Part shown: piece after piece, positions 51,881 to 61,425 of the stretch | Numbering within the stretch: position 1 is the stretch's first letter | Layout: each line of letters starts with the position of its first letter | From: an uncultured Bacilli bacterium | Lineage (GTDB): Bacteria > Bacillota_I > Bacilli_A > RF39 > UBA660 | Direction: 5' to 3' | Length of the DNA: 64,000 nucleotides | Assembly: GCA_934102355.1 (NCBI GenBank) | Contig: CAKOSO010000002.1 | Coordinates: 124,001-188,000 of the forward strand | Made by a program: the position numbers and the translations under genes | Notes under the pieces: model-generated | The model's input: the letters and a program-made list of their open reading frames with translations, nothing else | The model's database searches: none | Told to the model about the DNA's origin: nothing

Positions 51881-52213
51881 ATGGATGTAAAAGCAATTGC
51901 AAAAGAAATTAGAATTAGTCCAATTAAACTTCGTCTTATTGCAGACTTAGTTCGTGGAAAAAGTACAAATGAAGCATTAAGTATCTTATCAAATTATAAT
52001 AGTAAAGGTTCTAGAGTAATTAAAAAAGTTGTTGATTCAGCTGTTGCAAATGCAGTTAATAACAATAAGCTAGATGCTAACAAACTATATATTAAAGAAA
52101 TAAGAGTTGATATGGCTTCAACATTAAAAAGAAGGGTACCAGGATCACGTGGAAAGATTGATAAATTCTTCCATAGAAGATCACATGTTACTGTAGTGGT
52201 ATCAGAAAGGTAA
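51881..52213 (+). CDS. rplV: 50S ribosomal protein L22
   Basis: L22 lines the exit tunnel with L4. The 110-residue product has the start AIAKEIRISPIKLRLIADLVRG and the tunnel-loop region MASTLKRRVPGSRGKIDKFFHRRSHVTVV. This loop, the site of macrolide-resistance changes, looks ordinary. AAGGGGGAG precedes the ATG. Confidence 0.98.
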   Translation: MDVKAIAKEIRISPIKLRLIADLVRGKSTNEALSILSNYNSKGSRVIKKVVDSAVANAVNNNKLDANKLYIKEIRVDMASTLKRRVPGSRGKIDKFFHRRSHVTVVVSER

Positions 52214-52231
52214 TTTTAGGAGGATTTATTT

Positions 52232-52891
52232 ATGGGACAAAAAGTTAGTCCAACTGGACTTAGAATTGGTGTTAATAAAAATTGGGAATCTAAATGGATG
52301 GCTCCTAAGAAAGATTACGCTAAATATTTAAATAATGATATTAAAATAAGAAATTATTTAGAAAAAAAATTAAAAGATGCTGGTATTTCTAAAATTGAAA
52401 TCGAAAGAAATTCAAAGAGATGTGAAGTTATAATTAATTCTTCTAAACCAGGTGTTGTTATTGGACGTGGCGGAGAAGAAATAACTAAGCTTAAAAATGA
52501 ATTATCTAAATTAGTAGATGAGAATATTCAAGTATCTATTAAAGAAATTAAAAATATAGATTTAAATGCACAATTAGTTGCTGAATCTATTGCAAAACAA
52601 ATTGAAAATCGTGGTTCATTTAGAGCTGCTGAAAAGAAAGCTATTCGTTCTGCTATGAAGGCTGGTGCTAAAGGAATTAAAACTTTAGTTTCTGGAAGAC
52701 TTAATGGTGTTGAAATGGCAAGACAAGAAGGTTATTCAGAAGGAAATATTCCTCTTCATACAATCCGTGCTGATATCGATTACGGATTTGCTGAAGCTTT
52801 AACTACTTATGGTAAATTAGGTGTTAAAGTATGGATTTATAAAGGAGAAATCTTACCTTCTAAGAATAAGAAACAAGAAGGGGGTAATTAA
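52232..52891 (+). CDS. rpsC: 30S ribosomal protein S3
   Basis: S3 forms part of the mRNA entry pore and helicase. The 219-residue product has the N-terminal [21 protein letters not shown], the KH domain with [13 protein letters not shown], and the C-terminal [23 protein letters not shown] precedes the ATG. Only 2 bases separate it from rplP. Confidence 0.98.
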   Translation: MGQKVSPTGLRIGVNKNWESKWMAPKKDYAKYLNNDIKIRNYLEKKLKDAGISKIEIERNSKRCEVIINSSKPGVVIGRGGEEITKLKNELSKLVDENIQVSIKEIKNIDLNAQLVAESIAKQIENRGSFRAAEKKAIRSAMKAGAKGIKTLVSGRLNGVEMARQEGYSEGNIPLHTIRADIDYGFAEALTTYGKLGVKVWIYKGEILPSKNKKQEGGN

Positions 52892-52893
52892 TT

Positions 52894-53322
52894 ATGTTAA
52901 TTCCGTCTAGAACAAAATATAGAAGAGTTCATAGATTGAAATATGAAGGAAAAGCTAAAGGAAATACCACTTTATCTTTCGGTCAATATGGACTTATGGC
53001 TAAAGAAGGAGCTTGGATTACTAATAATCAAATTGAAGCTGCTCGTATAGCTATGACACGTTATATGAAACGTGGTGGAAAAGTATATATTAATATTTTC
53101 CCACACATGCCTAAAACTGCTAAACCACTAGAAGTTCGTATGGGATCTGGTAAAGGTGCTGTTGATAAATGGGTTGCAGTTGTTAAAGAAGGTAAAATAA
53201 TGTTTGAAATAGCAGATGTTGATGAAGCTACTGCACGTGAAGCATTAAGACTTGCTTCTCATAAATTACCAATTAAAACCAAATTTGTTAAAAAAGAAGA
53301 TATGGGTGGTGAAAACGCATGA
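52894..53322 (+). CDS. rplP: 50S ribosomal protein L16
   Basis: L16 shapes the tRNA-binding cleft of the large subunit. The 142-residue product begins [14 protein letters not shown] and has [20 protein letters not shown], with the Arg position hydroxylated in some species. GGGGG before the ATG comes from the end of rpsC. The last codons overlap the rpmC start by 4 bases (ATGA). Confidence 0.98.
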   Translation: MLIPSRTKYRRVHRLKYEGKAKGNTTLSFGQYGLMAKEGAWITNNQIEAARIAMTRYMKRGGKVYINIFPHMPKTAKPLEVRMGSGKGAVDKWVAVVKEGKIMFEIADVDEATAREALRLASHKLPIKTKFVKKEDMGGENA

Positions 53323-53516
53323 AATTAGATGAATTAAGAAAATTATCTAACGAAGATTTAGAAAAGAAAATTAAAGAATCTAAGGAAGAGTTATTTAACT
53401 TGCGTTTCCAACAAGCTACAGGAAATCTAGAAAAACCTTCTAGATTAAGAGACTTAAGAAAACAAGTTGCAAAAATGAAAACTATTATTCGTGAACGCGA
53501 ATTAGTTAATAAGTAG
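53319..53516 (+). CDS. rpmC: 50S ribosomal protein L29
   Basis: L29 is a small helical protein at the tunnel exit. The 65-residue product has [31 protein letters not shown], typical for the family. It overlaps rplP by 4 bases and is translationally coupled to it. Confidence 0.97.
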   Translation: MKLDELRKLSNEDLEKKIKESKEELFNLRFQQATGNLEKPSRLRDLRKQVAKMKTIIRERELVNK

Positions 53517-53525
53517 GAGGTTAAT

Positions 53526-53786
53526 ATGAAGGATACTGTTAAAAAAGAATTTGTTGGAAAAGTAGTTAGTGATAAAAATAATAAGACAATTACTGTATTA
53601 GTTGAAACTTATAAAAAACATCCTAAATATGGAAAAAGAGTTAAATACAGTAAAAAATATAGCGCTCATGATGAGACTAATAAAGCTAAAGTCGGAGATG
53701 TTGTTAGAATAGTAGAAACAAGACCTATTTCTAAAACAAAGAGATTCTATTTAGCTGAAGTAGTTGAAGAGAGAGTTATATTATAG
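53526..53786 (+). CDS. rpsQ: 30S ribosomal protein S17
   Basis: S17 is an OB-fold primary binder of 16S rRNA. The 86-residue product has [20 protein letters not shown] and [15 protein letters not shown], typical of the family. TAGGAGG precedes the ATG. It closes the S10-operon part of the supercluster. Confidence 0.98.
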   Translation: MKDTVKKEFVGKVVSDKNNKTITVLVETYKKHPKYGKRVKYSKKYSAHDETNKAKVGDVVRIVETRPISKTKRFYLAEVVEERVIL

Positions 53787-53806
53787 TCTTAGAGGAGGAA
53801 TAGATT

Positions 53807-54175
53807 ATGGTTCAACAAGAAACCCGTTTAAAGGTTGCCGATAATTCTGGTGCTCGTGAACTTTTAGTTATCAGAGTTTTAGGTGGATCTAAAAGAAAAT
53901 TTGGTAATATTGGTGATGTAGTTGTAGGTACTGTTAAAAAGGCCACTCCTACTGGAAACGTTGGTAAAGGTAAAGTAGTTAAAGCTGTAATAGTTAGAAC
54001 AGTACAAGGTGTAAGAAGAGATGATGGTTCTTACATTAAGTTTGATGATAATGCTTGTGTTCTTATTAAAGATGATAAGTCTCCAATCGGAACACGTGTA
54101 TTTGGACCAGTTGCAAGAGAACTTCGTGATAAAGATTATATGAAAATTGTATCTTTAGCTAAGGAAGTTTTATAG
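53807..54175 (+). CDS. rplN: 50S ribosomal protein L14
   Basis: L14 contacts the small subunit and is the target of the silencing factor RsfS. The 122-residue product begins [28 protein letters not shown] and ends with [11 protein letters not shown] and [17 protein letters not shown] precedes the ATG. It opens the spc section without a visible promoter or terminator before it. Confidence 0.99.
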   Translation: MVQQETRLKVADNSGARELLVIRVLGGSKRKFGNIGDVVVGTVKKATPTGNVGKGKVVKAVIVRTVQGVRRDDGSYIKFDDNACVLIKDDKSPIGTRVFGPVARELRDKDYMKIVSLAKEVL

Positions 54176-54185
54176 GAGGTAAATT

Positions 54186-54545
54186 ATGAAATTTAAAGTT
54201 GGAGATAAAGTAAGAGTAATGATCGGTAAAGACAGTGGTAAAGAAGGAAAAATTACTCATATATTTAGAAACGAAAATAAAGTAATAATTGAAGGAATTA
54301 ATATGGTTAAAAAACATAGAAAGCCTAATAATTCTAATGAAACTGGTGGAATCGTTGAGATGGAAGCTCCTATCAATGCTTCAAACGTTATGTTTTTAGT
54401 TGATGGCAAACCATCAAGAAAAGTTGTTAGAACTTCAAAAAAGGAAACTAAGAAAGTTGCTAAGACTGAAGAAAAGAAAGAAGAAACAAAAAAAGTAACA
54501 AAAACAACTAAAACTAAGACAACTAAAGCAAAGGAGGCTAAATAA
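54186..54545 (+). CDS. rplX: 50S ribosomal protein L24 with C-terminal Lys/Thr tail
   Basis: L24 starts large-subunit assembly. The KOW core is normal ([20 protein letters not shown]) and runs to about residue 84. About 35 residues of Lys, Thr and Glu follow ([16 protein letters not shown] and similar), and the total of 119 exceeds the common 100-105. The tail-coding DNA also holds the AAGGAGG of rplE, whose start overlaps the stop (TAATG). The tail may be a disordered rRNA-binding arm. Confidence 0.97.
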   Translation: MKFKVGDKVRVMIGKDSGKEGKITHIFRNENKVIIEGINMVKKHRKPNNSNETGGIVEMEAPINASNVMFLVDGKPSRKVVRTSKKETKKVAKTEEKKEETKKVTKTTKTKTTKAKEAK

Positions 54546-55084
54546 TGAATAGACTAAAAGAAAAATATGATAATGAAATAGTTCCTAGCTTAAAAGAAAA
54601 GTTTAATTATACAAGTGTTATGCAAGTACCAAAATTAAATAAAATAGTTGTTAATATTGGTTGTGGTGATGCTTCTCATAATTCTAAACTTTTAGAAGCT
54701 GCTTTAAATGATCTTACATTAATTACTGGTCAAAAACCTGTAGTTACTAAAGCTCATAAATCAATAGCTGGTTTTAAAATTCGTGAAGGACAAGCAATTG
54801 GTTGTAAGGTAACTTTAAGAGGAGAAGCTATGTATAACTTCTTAGATAAGTTAATTAGTATTTCACTTCCTCGTGTTAGAGACTTTAGAGGATTATCTTC
54901 TAAAGCATTTGATGGAAGAGGAAATTATACAATAGGAATTAAAGAACAATTGGTATTCCCTGAAATTGAATTTGATAATGTTGTAAAAGTTAGAGGTTTA
55001 GATATAGTACTTGTTACTACAGCTAAAACTAATGAAGAAGCTTTTGCTTTATTACAAGAGTTAGGAATTCCATTTAGGAAATAG
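54545..55084 (+). CDS. rplE: 50S ribosomal protein L5
   Basis: L5 binds 5S rRNA and the P-site tRNA region. The 179-residue product has the family motifs [39 protein letters not shown] and [10 protein letters not shown]. It is coupled to rplX through an overlapping start. Confidence 0.98.
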   Translation: MNRLKEKYDNEIVPSLKEKFNYTSVMQVPKLNKIVVNIGCGDASHNSKLLEAALNDLTLITGQKPVVTKAHKSIAGFKIREGQAIGCKVTLRGEAMYNFLDKLISISLPRVRDFRGLSSKAFDGRGNYTIGIKEQLVFPEIEFDNVVKVRGLDIVLVTTAKTNEEAFALLQELGIPFRK

Positions 55085-55096
55085 TGGAGGTTATAT

Positions 55097-55282
55097 ATGG
55101 CTAAAAAAAGTATGATAGCGAAAGCTAATAGAGAACAAAAATTTAAAGTTAGAGAATATACTCGTTGTAACAGATGTGGAAGACCACACAGTGTACTTAA
55201 AAAATATGGTGTTTGTCGTATTTGTTTTAGAGAACTTGTTAGCAAGGGACAAATTCCTGGAGTTAAAAAATCTAGTTGGTAG
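55097..55282 (+). CDS. rpsN: 30S ribosomal protein S14, zinc-binding type (S14p/S29e)
   Basis: The 61-residue product is the short, zinc-binding form with [10 protein letters not shown] and [22 protein letters not shown], giving two CxxC pairs. This form is typical of zinc-replete Bacillota; a longer zinc-free copy could exist elsewhere. TGGAGG precedes the ATG. Confidence 0.98.
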   Translation: MAKKSMIAKANREQKFKVREYTRCNRCGRPHSVLKKYGVCRICFRELVSKGQIPGVKKSSW

Positions 55283-55303
55283 GACTAAGAAGGAGGAATT
55301 TAT

Positions 55304-55690
55304 ATGGTAGTTACAGATCCAATTGCTGATATGCTTACAAGAATTCGTAATGCTAATCAGAATAAGAGTAAAGAAGTATCAATGCCTGTATCTAAAGTAA
55401 AAAAGGAAATTGCAAATATCTTATTAAATGAAGGATTTATTAGTGATGTTAAAGTAGAAAATTCTATTATGACATTAACACTTAAATATACTGATAAAAA
55501 AGAAAGGGTTATTACTGGACTTAGACGTATTTCTAAACCAGGATTAAGAGTTTATGCTAAAAACGATGAGATTCCAAGTGTTCTTAATGGTTTTGGTGTA
55601 GCAGTTATTTCTACTTCTAAAGGTATTATGACTGATAAAGAAGCAAGAAAACAAAATCTTGGTGGAGAAGTAATGGCTTATATCTGGTAG
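55304..55690 (+). CDS. rpsH: 30S ribosomal protein S8
   Basis: S8 is a central-domain assembly protein and, in enterobacteria, the spc-operon repressor. The 128-residue product has [17 protein letters not shown] and the C-terminal [38 protein letters not shown] precedes the ATG. Confidence 0.98.
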   Translation: MVVTDPIADMLTRIRNANQNKSKEVSMPVSKVKKEIANILLNEGFISDVKVENSIMTLTLKYTDKKERVITGLRRISKPGLRVYAKNDEIPSVLNGFGVAVISTSKGIMTDKEARKQNLGGEVMAYIW

Positions 55691-55698
55691 GTGATTAT

Positions 55699-56235
55699 AT
55701 GAGTCGTATAGGAAATAGAGTTTTGCAAATTCCAACTGGAGTTACAGTTACAGTTGATAATAATTTAGTTAGTGTTAAGGGACCTAAAGGAGAACTTAAT
55801 ACTAATATACCTGAAGATATAAAGGTAGAAGTAAAAGATAATACTTTAGTTGTTACTAGAGTGAATGAATTGATTCCTACTAAACAATTACATGGTACTA
55901 CTAATGCTAATTTAAATAATATGATGATTGGAGTTTCTAAAGGTTTTGAGAAAAGTCTTGAAATTATCGGTGTTGGTTATAGATTTAATCAAAAAGGTAA
56001 TACTTTAGTAATTAACGCTGGCTATTCTCATCCGGTAGAACTTCAAATTCCAGAAGGAATTAAATTAGAACTAAAGAGTAATACAGAGATTTTACTTTCT
56101 GGTATTGATAAATCTTTAGTAGGAGAATTTGCGGCTAATATTCGTAAGGTAAGAAAACCTGAACCTTATAAAGGAAAAGGTATTCGTTATGTTGGTGAAT
56201 ATGTAAGACGTAAAGAAGGAAAGAAAGCGAAATAG
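55699..56235 (+). CDS. rplF: 50S ribosomal protein L6
   Basis: L6 sits near the sarcin-ricin loop and factor-binding site. The 178-residue product has two similar domains, beginning [16 protein letters not shown], with the C-terminal motif [15 protein letters not shown]. The ribosome-binding site is AGGTGAT, unlike the GGAGG of most genes in this cluster. Confidence 0.98.
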   Translation: MSRIGNRVLQIPTGVTVTVDNNLVSVKGPKGELNTNIPEDIKVEVKDNTLVVTRVNELIPTKQLHGTTNANLNNMMIGVSKGFEKSLEIIGVGYRFNQKGNTLVINAGYSHPVELQIPEGIKLELKSNTEILLSGIDKSLVGEFAANIRKVRKPEPYKGKGIRYVGEYVRRKEGKKAK

Positions 56236-56251
56236 GTAGGAGGATAAAATT

Positions 56252-56599
56252 ATGATAAAAAACGAATCTCGTAATGAAATGCGTGTTGAAAGACATAAAA
56301 GAATCAGAAAACAAATTATCGGTACTAAAGATATGCCTAGACTATGCGTTTTCCGCTCAAATAAAAATATTAGTGCTCAAATTATTGATGATGAAAAAGG
56401 TGTTACTTTAGCATCTGCTTCTTCACTTAATATTAAGGGTAATAATACAGAAGTTGCTACTAAGGTTGGAAAGTTAATTGCTGATGAAGCAAAGAAACAA
56501 AAGATTAAAAAAGTAGTATTTGATCGTGGAGGATATCTATATCATGGACGCGTTAAAGCATTAGCTGATGCTGCACGTGAAAATGGTTTAGAGTTCTAG
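56252..56599 (+). CDS. rplR: 50S ribosomal protein L18
   Basis: L18 binds 5S rRNA with L5. The 115-residue product has [22 protein letters not shown] and [30 protein letters not shown], both typical. TAGGAGG precedes the ATG. rpsE follows 9 bases later. Confidence 0.98.
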   Translation: MIKNESRNEMRVERHKRIRKQIIGTKDMPRLCVFRSNKNISAQIIDDEKGVTLASASSLNIKGNNTEVATKVGKLIADEAKKQKIKKVVFDRGGYLYHGRVKALADAARENGLEF

Positions 56600-56608
56600 G
56601 GAGGTATC

Positions 56609-57145
56609 ATGGAAAAGAAAAAAGAATCAAAGAATTTTGAAAAGAAAAAATTCAATAGACCTCAAAAAACTCTTGAAGAAATAGTTTTAGATACTAAAGC
56701 TGTTGTTAAAGTTACAAAGGGTGGACGTCAAAGAAGATTCCAAGCTGTTGTATTAGTTGGAGATAAGAAAGGTCTTATAGGTCTTGGTACTGGAAAAGCT
56801 AACGAAGTATCAGAGGCTGTTAAAAAAGCTAGACAAGAAGCAGCAAAAAATGTTGTTAGAATTCCTATTGTTGAAGGAAGAACTATTCCACATGAAGTTA
56901 CTGGTGTTAAAGGAGCTACTCGTGTTATTATAAAACCTGCTAAAGCTGGTACTGGTTTAATTGCTGGTGGAGCTGTAAGAAGTGTTTTAGAAATAGCTGG
57001 ATATCATGATGTCGTATCTAAGTCACTTGGTTCAAGAACTAAGATTAATATGGCTAGAGCTACATTAAAAGCTTTAACTTCTATGAAAACTATCGAAGAA
57101 GTTGCAGCTATTCGTGGAAAAACTAAAGAGGAGATTTTAGGATAA
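56609..57145 (+). CDS. rpsE: 30S ribosomal protein S5
   Basis: S5 lies at the mRNA entry pore and influences decoding accuracy. The 178-residue product has a Lys-rich start, the double-stranded RNA-binding part VKVTKGGRQRRFQAVVLVGD, and the C-terminal GTGLIAGGAVRSVLEIAG. The stop overlaps the rplO start by one base, so the rpmD (L30) gene that normally lies between them is missing. Confidence 0.98.
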   Translation: MEKKKESKNFEKKKFNRPQKTLEEIVLDTKAVVKVTKGGRQRRFQAVVLVGDKKGLIGLGTGKANEVSEAVKKARQEAAKNVVRIPIVEGRTIPHEVTGVKGATRVIIKPAKAGTGLIAGGAVRSVLEIAGYHDVVSKSLGSRTKINMARATLKALTSMKTIEEVAAIRGKTKEEILG

Positions 57146-57588
57146 TGGAATTACATAATTTACAAAAAAATCCTGGTGCAACATTTTCTCGTAAAAGAGT
57201 AGGTCATGGTCCAGGTAGTGGTTTAGGTAAAACTAGTGGAAAAGGTCAAAAAGGACAAAAATCAAGAAGTGGAGCTTCAATCAATCCAGTTTTTGAAGGT
57301 GGTCAATCACCATTATATAGAAGACTTCATAAAAGAGGCTTCTCAAATGCAGCATTTAAGACTAGATATGCTTCTATAAACGTTAGCGAACTTAATATCT
57401 TTAATGATGGAGATGTTGTTACTCCAGAAGTTTTAAAAGAAAAAGGAATCATTAAAAATCAACTTGATGGTATTAAAGTATTAGGTAATGGTAAATTAGA
57501 AAAAAAATTAACAATTAAAGCACATAGATTTTCTTCTAGTGCATTACAAAAGATTGAAGAATCAGGAAGTAAAGCTGAGGTGATCTAA
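57145..57588 (+). CDS. rplO: 50S ribosomal protein L15
   Basis: L15 is a late assembly protein with a long extension into 23S rRNA. The 147-residue product has RVGHGPGSGLGKTSGKGQKGQKSRSG and FEGGQSPLYRRLHKRGF. Its ATG shares a base with the rpsE stop, and GAGGAG lies within the rpsE end. secY starts one base after its stop codon. Confidence 0.98.
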   Translation: MELHNLQKNPGATFSRKRVGHGPGSGLGKTSGKGQKGQKSRSGASINPVFEGGQSPLYRRLHKRGFSNAAFKTRYASINVSELNIFNDGDVVTPEVLKEKGIIKNQLDGIKVLGNGKLEKKLTIKAHRFSSSALQKIEESGSKAEVI

Positions 57589-57589
57589 A

Positions 57590-58867
57590 ATGTTTAAGGA
57601 TCTTAAACAATTATTTCAACCTAAAAATAAAGATCTAAGACATAGGATTTATTTCACTTTAGCAGTACTTACTATATTTGTTATAGGAACTGCTGTTGAA
57701 GTTCCAGGTACTCAAGGTATTACTAAAAATTTAGGATTTCTTGAGTTACTAAATGTTATGAGCGGAGGATCTTTAAGAAATTTCTCAATATTTGCTCTTG
57801 GAGTTTCTCCATATATATCTGCATCAATTATTGTTCAATTATTGCAGATGGATATAATTCCATATTTTTCAGATCTTGCTAAACAAGGTCATACAGGACA
57901 ACAAAAGTTAAATCAGATTACTAGATATTTAGGTATATTCTTTGGATTTATTCAAGGATATGCAATGAGTTTCTATTTCTTAGGTAGTCAAAATGGTATT
58001 TTGGCTAACATGAAAGTAGCTCTTATTTTAACAGCAGGTACTGCATTCTTAATGTGGCTTGCTGATCAAGTTACTCAAAAAGGAATTGGAAATGGAATGT
58101 CACTTATCATTATGGCAGGTATTGTTATTTCTTTACCTAATATGATGATTACTGCATTTAATACTTTAGTTAGTTTTGGTACTACAAAAGCTGTTGCTGT
58201 TGGAATTGCAAGTTTCTTGTTATTCCTTCTAGTTTATCTAATAGTAGTAGTTGGAATTATATATATAGAAGGTGCTGAAAGAAGAATTAACATACAATAT
58301 GCAAATAAATCTACAGCAAGTTTAGGTAAACAAACTTATATGCCAATTAAGATTAACTCTGCTGGAGTTATTCCAGTAATATTTGCATCTACACTTCTTT
58401 CTATACCATCAACTATAGCTCAATTTATTAATAAAGAAGGATTTACAAATTTTGTTAATAATTATTTAGATTATACTAAACCAGTTGGATTTATAATCTT
58501 TATAGTATTGATATTCTTCTTTGCATATTTTTATACATTTATTCAATTGAAACCTGATGATATTGCAAAGAACTTAAAAGATAATGGAGGATATGTACCA
58601 GGCGTAAAACCAGGAGAATCTACTTCGAAATATTTTTCAAGAATTATTTCAAGACTTACTATTGCTGGGGCATTGTTTTTAACAATAATTGCAGCATTAC
58701 CTATCTTGGTTAGTGCATTTACATCTTTACCTTCAAACGTTTCAATAGGAGGAACTAGTTTACTAATTGTTGTTGGAGTTGCTATTGAAACTTATAAACA
58801 ATTAGAAAGTAGTTTGTTAAGTAGAAATTATTCTACTAATAAAAATTATAGAAGAGTTAGGAGATAA
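57590..58867 (+). CDS. secY: Protein translocase subunit SecY
   Basis: SecY is the protein-conducting channel, a ten-helix membrane protein that works with SecE, SecG and SecA. The 425-residue product has the plug/helix-2 region SLRNFSIFALGVSPYISASIIVQLLQ and the cytosolic loop YVPGVKPGESTSKYFSRIISRLT, both conserved. GAGGTGAT lies in the end of rplO. adk follows 2 bases later. Confidence 0.98.
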   Translation: MFKDLKQLFQPKNKDLRHRIYFTLAVLTIFVIGTAVEVPGTQGITKNLGFLELLNVMSGGSLRNFSIFALGVSPYISASIIVQLLQMDIIPYFSDLAKQGHTGQQKLNQITRYLGIFFGFIQGYAMSFYFLGSQNGILANMKVALILTAGTAFLMWLADQVTQKGIGNGMSLIIMAGIVISLPNMMITAFNTLVSFGTTKAVAVGIASFLLFLLVYLIVVVGIIYIEGAERRINIQYANKSTASLGKQTYMPIKINSAGVIPVIFASTLLSIPSTIAQFINKEGFTNFVNNYLDYTKPVGFIIFIVLIFFFAYFYTFIQLKPDDIAKNLKDNGGYVPGVKPGESTSKYFSRIISRLTIAGALFLTIIAALPILVSAFTSLPSNVSIGGTSLLIVVGVAIETYKQLESSLLSRNYSTNKNYRRVRR

Positions 58868-58869
58868 GA

Positions 58870-59532
58870 ATGAAGAAAAATTTAGTATTAATTGCACCAC
58901 CTGCTGCTGGAAAAGGAACAATGTCTACACTTTTAACTGAAAAATATGGAATGATTAGTATTTCAGTTGGTCAGTTATTAAGAGATATTGATCCTGAAAC
59001 AGAATTAGGAAAAGAAATTAGAGAACTTCAAGCTAATAGAATGTTAGTTGGAAATGATATCGTAAAAGAACTTTTAAAAGAAAGATTATCAAAAGATGAT
59101 ATTAAAGAAAAAGGGTTTATTTTAGATGGATTTCCAAGAACTGTTGAACAAGCACATATTCTTGATGATCTTTTAAAAGAATTAAATCTTGTAGTAGATG
59201 ATGTTGTATATCTTACAGTGTCATATGATTTAGCTTTAAAAAGAACATTAGGAAGAAGAACTTGTCCATCATGTAAAACAGTTTATAATGTTATGACAGG
59301 TTTTAATGATCCAATAAACGAATTTGATTGTCGTTCATGTGGTGGAAAACTTGAAAAACGTAATGATGATAATGAAGAAAGCTTTAAGAAAGGTTTTGAC
59401 CTATTTAATAAAGATGTTCTTCCAACCATTGAATATTATAAAAACACTAGAGGAGTTGTAGAAGTATACGCTTCTAGAGATGATTCTTTAGAAACATTTA
59501 AAGAATTAGAGGAAAAGCTAGGTTTAGAATAA
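58870..59532 (+). CDS. adk: Adenylate kinase (zinc-LID type) with altered P-loop
   Basis: Adenylate kinase interconverts AMP, ADP and ATP. The 220-residue product has the AMP-binding segment SVGQLLRDI, the DGFPRTVEQA motif, and a zinc LID with C132, C135, C154 and C157. The P-loop reads APPAAGKGT (residues 9-17) where almost all adenylate kinases have GPPGAGKGT, so the first and fourth glycines are Ala. The Lys and following Thr are kept. It is in its usual place between secY and map. Activity is likely but may differ. Confidence 0.93.
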   Translation: MKKNLVLIAPPAAGKGTMSTLLTEKYGMISISVGQLLRDIDPETELGKEIRELQANRMLVGNDIVKELLKERLSKDDIKEKGFILDGFPRTVEQAHILDDLLKELNLVVDDVVYLTVSYDLALKRTLGRRTCPSCKTVYNVMTGFNDPINEFDCRSCGGKLEKRNDDNEESFKKGFDLFNKDVLPTIEYYKNTRGVVEVYASRDDSLETFKELEEKLGLE

Positions 59533-60284
59533 TGATTAGTATTAAAAGTGATAGAGAAATAGAATTATTAAGTATCGCTGGTAATATAGTTTATGAAACT
59601 CACCAGTATTTAAAAAATTTTATTAAGCCAGGTATCACTACTAAGAAGCTTGATCAATTGGCCGAAAATTTTATCAGGTCAAAAGATGCAACGCCTTCTT
59701 TTAAAGGTTACGAGGGATTCCCTGCTAGTATATGTACTAGTATTAATGAACAAGTTGTTCATGGAATTCCTAGTAACCGTAAACTAAAAAAAGGCGATAT
59801 AATATCAATAGATATTGGAGCTTGTTATAAGGGTTATCATGGTGATTCTGCTTGGACTTATTCTGTAGGAGAAGTAAGTGATGATTTGAAGTACTTAATG
59901 AAACATACAGAAAAATCTTTGTATGAAGGGCTTAATATGATTAAACCTGGTAACAGGATTGGTGATATATCTAATGCAATTGAAGTTTATGCTACTAAGC
60001 ATGATCTTGGGATTGTTAAAGAATTAGTTGGTCACGGTGTTGGTACAAGTGTTCATGAAGATCCAGATGTTCCAAATTATGGACCTAAGGGTTGTGGACC
60101 AGTTCTTAAAGAGGGAATGGTTATAGCTGTTGAACCAATGCTTACACTTGGAAGTCCAGATATAGTAATGCTTGATGATGATTGGACTATAGAAACAGAA
60201 GATTATAGTGCAGCTGCTCATTATGAACATACAGTGGTTGTAACTAAAGAAGGTTATAAAATATTGACAGGAGTGTGTCGTTAA
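59532..60284 (+). CDS. map: Methionine aminopeptidase, type I
   Basis: This metalloenzyme removes the initiator Met from new proteins. The 250-residue product has the five metal ligands in family context: [19 protein letters not shown] (two Asp), [13 protein letters not shown] (His), AVEPMLTL (Glu) and [11 protein letters not shown] (Glu). Its ATG shares a base with the adk stop, and infA overlaps its stop, so three genes are chained by overlaps. Confidence 0.97.
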   Translation: MISIKSDREIELLSIAGNIVYETHQYLKNFIKPGITTKKLDQLAENFIRSKDATPSFKGYEGFPASICTSINEQVVHGIPSNRKLKKGDIISIDIGACYKGYHGDSAWTYSVGEVSDDLKYLMKHTEKSLYEGLNMIKPGNRIGDISNAIEVYATKHDLGIVKELVGHGVGTSVHEDPDVPNYGPKGCGPVLKEGMVIAVEPMLTLGSPDIVMLDDDWTIETEDYSAAAHYEHTVVVTKEGYKILTGVCR

Positions 60285-60496
60285 TGGCGAAAGACGCAAT
60301 CGAAGTAGAAGGAAAAGTTATTGAAGTAATACCTAAAGGTGGCTTTAGAGTAGAACTTCAAAACGGTCATACAATTGAAGCTCACGTTTCTGGTAAAATG
60401 CGATTAAATAATATTCGTATTTCACTGGGTGATAAGGTTATGATCGAACTTTCTCCATATGATTTAACACGTGGGCGAATAACCTATAGAAAGTAG
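60284..60496 (+). CDS. infA: Translation initiation factor IF-1
   Basis: IF-1 blocks the A site during initiation. From ATG 60284 the product has 70 residues (start [24 protein letters not shown]), close to the usual 72, an S1-like OB fold. It overlaps the map stop (TAATG). The ATG is 10 bases after AGGAG inside map. A start 9 bases earlier is in frame but does not match the family. Confidence 0.97.
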   Translation: MAKDAIEVEGKVIEVIPKGGFRVELQNGHTIEAHVSGKMRLNNIRISLGDKVMIELSPYDLTRGRITYRK

Positions 60497-60509
60497 GAGG
60501 GAAAAATAT

Positions 60510-60623
60510 ATGAAAGTAAAACCATCAGTAAAGAAAATTTGTGCAAAATGTAAAATTATTAAACGTAATGGAAAAGTTATGGTAATTTGTGATAATCCAA
60601 AACACAAACAAACTCAAGGTTAG
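60510..60623 (+). CDS. rpmJ: 50S ribosomal protein L36
   Basis: This is the smallest ribosomal protein gene, 37 codons, starting [19 protein letters not shown]. The zinc ligands CAKC, a later Cys (ICDN) and His (KHKQ) are present, so this is the zinc-binding form. TAGGAGGG precedes the ATG. It lies in the conserved infA-rpmJ-rpsM order. Confidence 0.96.
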   Translation: MKVKPSVKKICAKCKIIKRNGKVMVICDNPKHKQTQG

Positions 60624-60639
60624 TTAAGGGAGGTATAAT

Positions 60640-61008
60640 ATGGCACGTATTAAAGGTATAGAAATACCAAATGAGAAAAAAGTTAAAATTTCATTAACTT
60701 ATATTTACGGTATAGGACAAGCTAGAGCTTTAAAAATTTTGGAAGCAGCTAAAGTTGATCCTGAGAAAAGGACAAAAGACTTATCAAATGATGAATTAGG
60801 TTTAATTCGTGATGAAGTAAGTAAGTATATTGTTGAAGGTGACTTAAGAAGAGAAGTTAATATGAACATTAAAACTAAAATGGAAATTGCTTCTTATCAA
60901 GGAATTCGTCATCGTAAAGGATTACCTGTTAGAGGACAAAGAACTAATAGAAATGCCAGAACTCGTAAGGGTAGAGGTAAAGTAGTTGCTAATAAGAAAA
61001 AACAATAG
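60640..61008 (+). CDS. rpsM: 30S ribosomal protein S13
   Basis: S13 is at the head of the small subunit, in bridges to L5. The 122-residue product has [21 protein letters not shown] and the C-terminal [25 protein letters not shown], typical. GGGAGG precedes the ATG. Confidence 0.98.
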   Translation: MARIKGIEIPNEKKVKISLTYIYGIGQARALKILEAAKVDPEKRTKDLSNDELGLIRDEVSKYIVEGDLRREVNMNIKTKMEIASYQGIRHRKGLPVRGQRTNRNARTRKGRGKVVANKKKQ

Positions 61009-61027
61009 AGTTTAAGGAGGTTAAACT

Positions 61028-61411
61028 ATGGCTTATAAACAAAGAAAAAGAAGAGTTAAAAAGAATATTCCTGAAGGTGTTGCACATATTCACGCAACAT
61101 TTAATAATACAATTACTACAATAACAGATCATGATGGAAATGTTGTTGCATGGGCATCAAGTGGTGCTATTGGATTTAAAGGAAGTAAAAAATCAACTCC
61201 ATTTGCTGCTGGAATAGCTGCAGAAAAAGCTGGTAAGATGGCTTTCGATTTAGGAATGAGAAAAGTAGAAGTAGTCGTAAAAGGTGTAGGACCAGGAAGA
61301 GAAACTGCTATTAGATCATTACAAACTGCTGGACTTGAAGTAACTACAATTAGTGATGTTACTCCAATTCCTCACAACGGATGTCGTCCACCTAAAAGAC
61401 CTAGAAATTAA
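61028..61411 (+). CDS. rpsK: 30S ribosomal protein S11
   Basis: S11 lies on the platform near the mRNA exit. The 127-residue product has [22 protein letters not shown] and the C-terminal [18 protein letters not shown], both family signatures. AAGGAGG precedes the ATG. Confidence 0.99.
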   Translation: MAYKQRKRRVKKNIPEGVAHIHATFNNTITTITDHDGNVVAWASSGAIGFKGSKKSTPFAAGIAAEKAGKMAFDLGMRKVEVVVKGVGPGRETAIRSLQTAGLEVTTISDVTPIPHNGCRPPKRPRN

Positions 61412-61425
61412 AGGAGGAAATCTAG

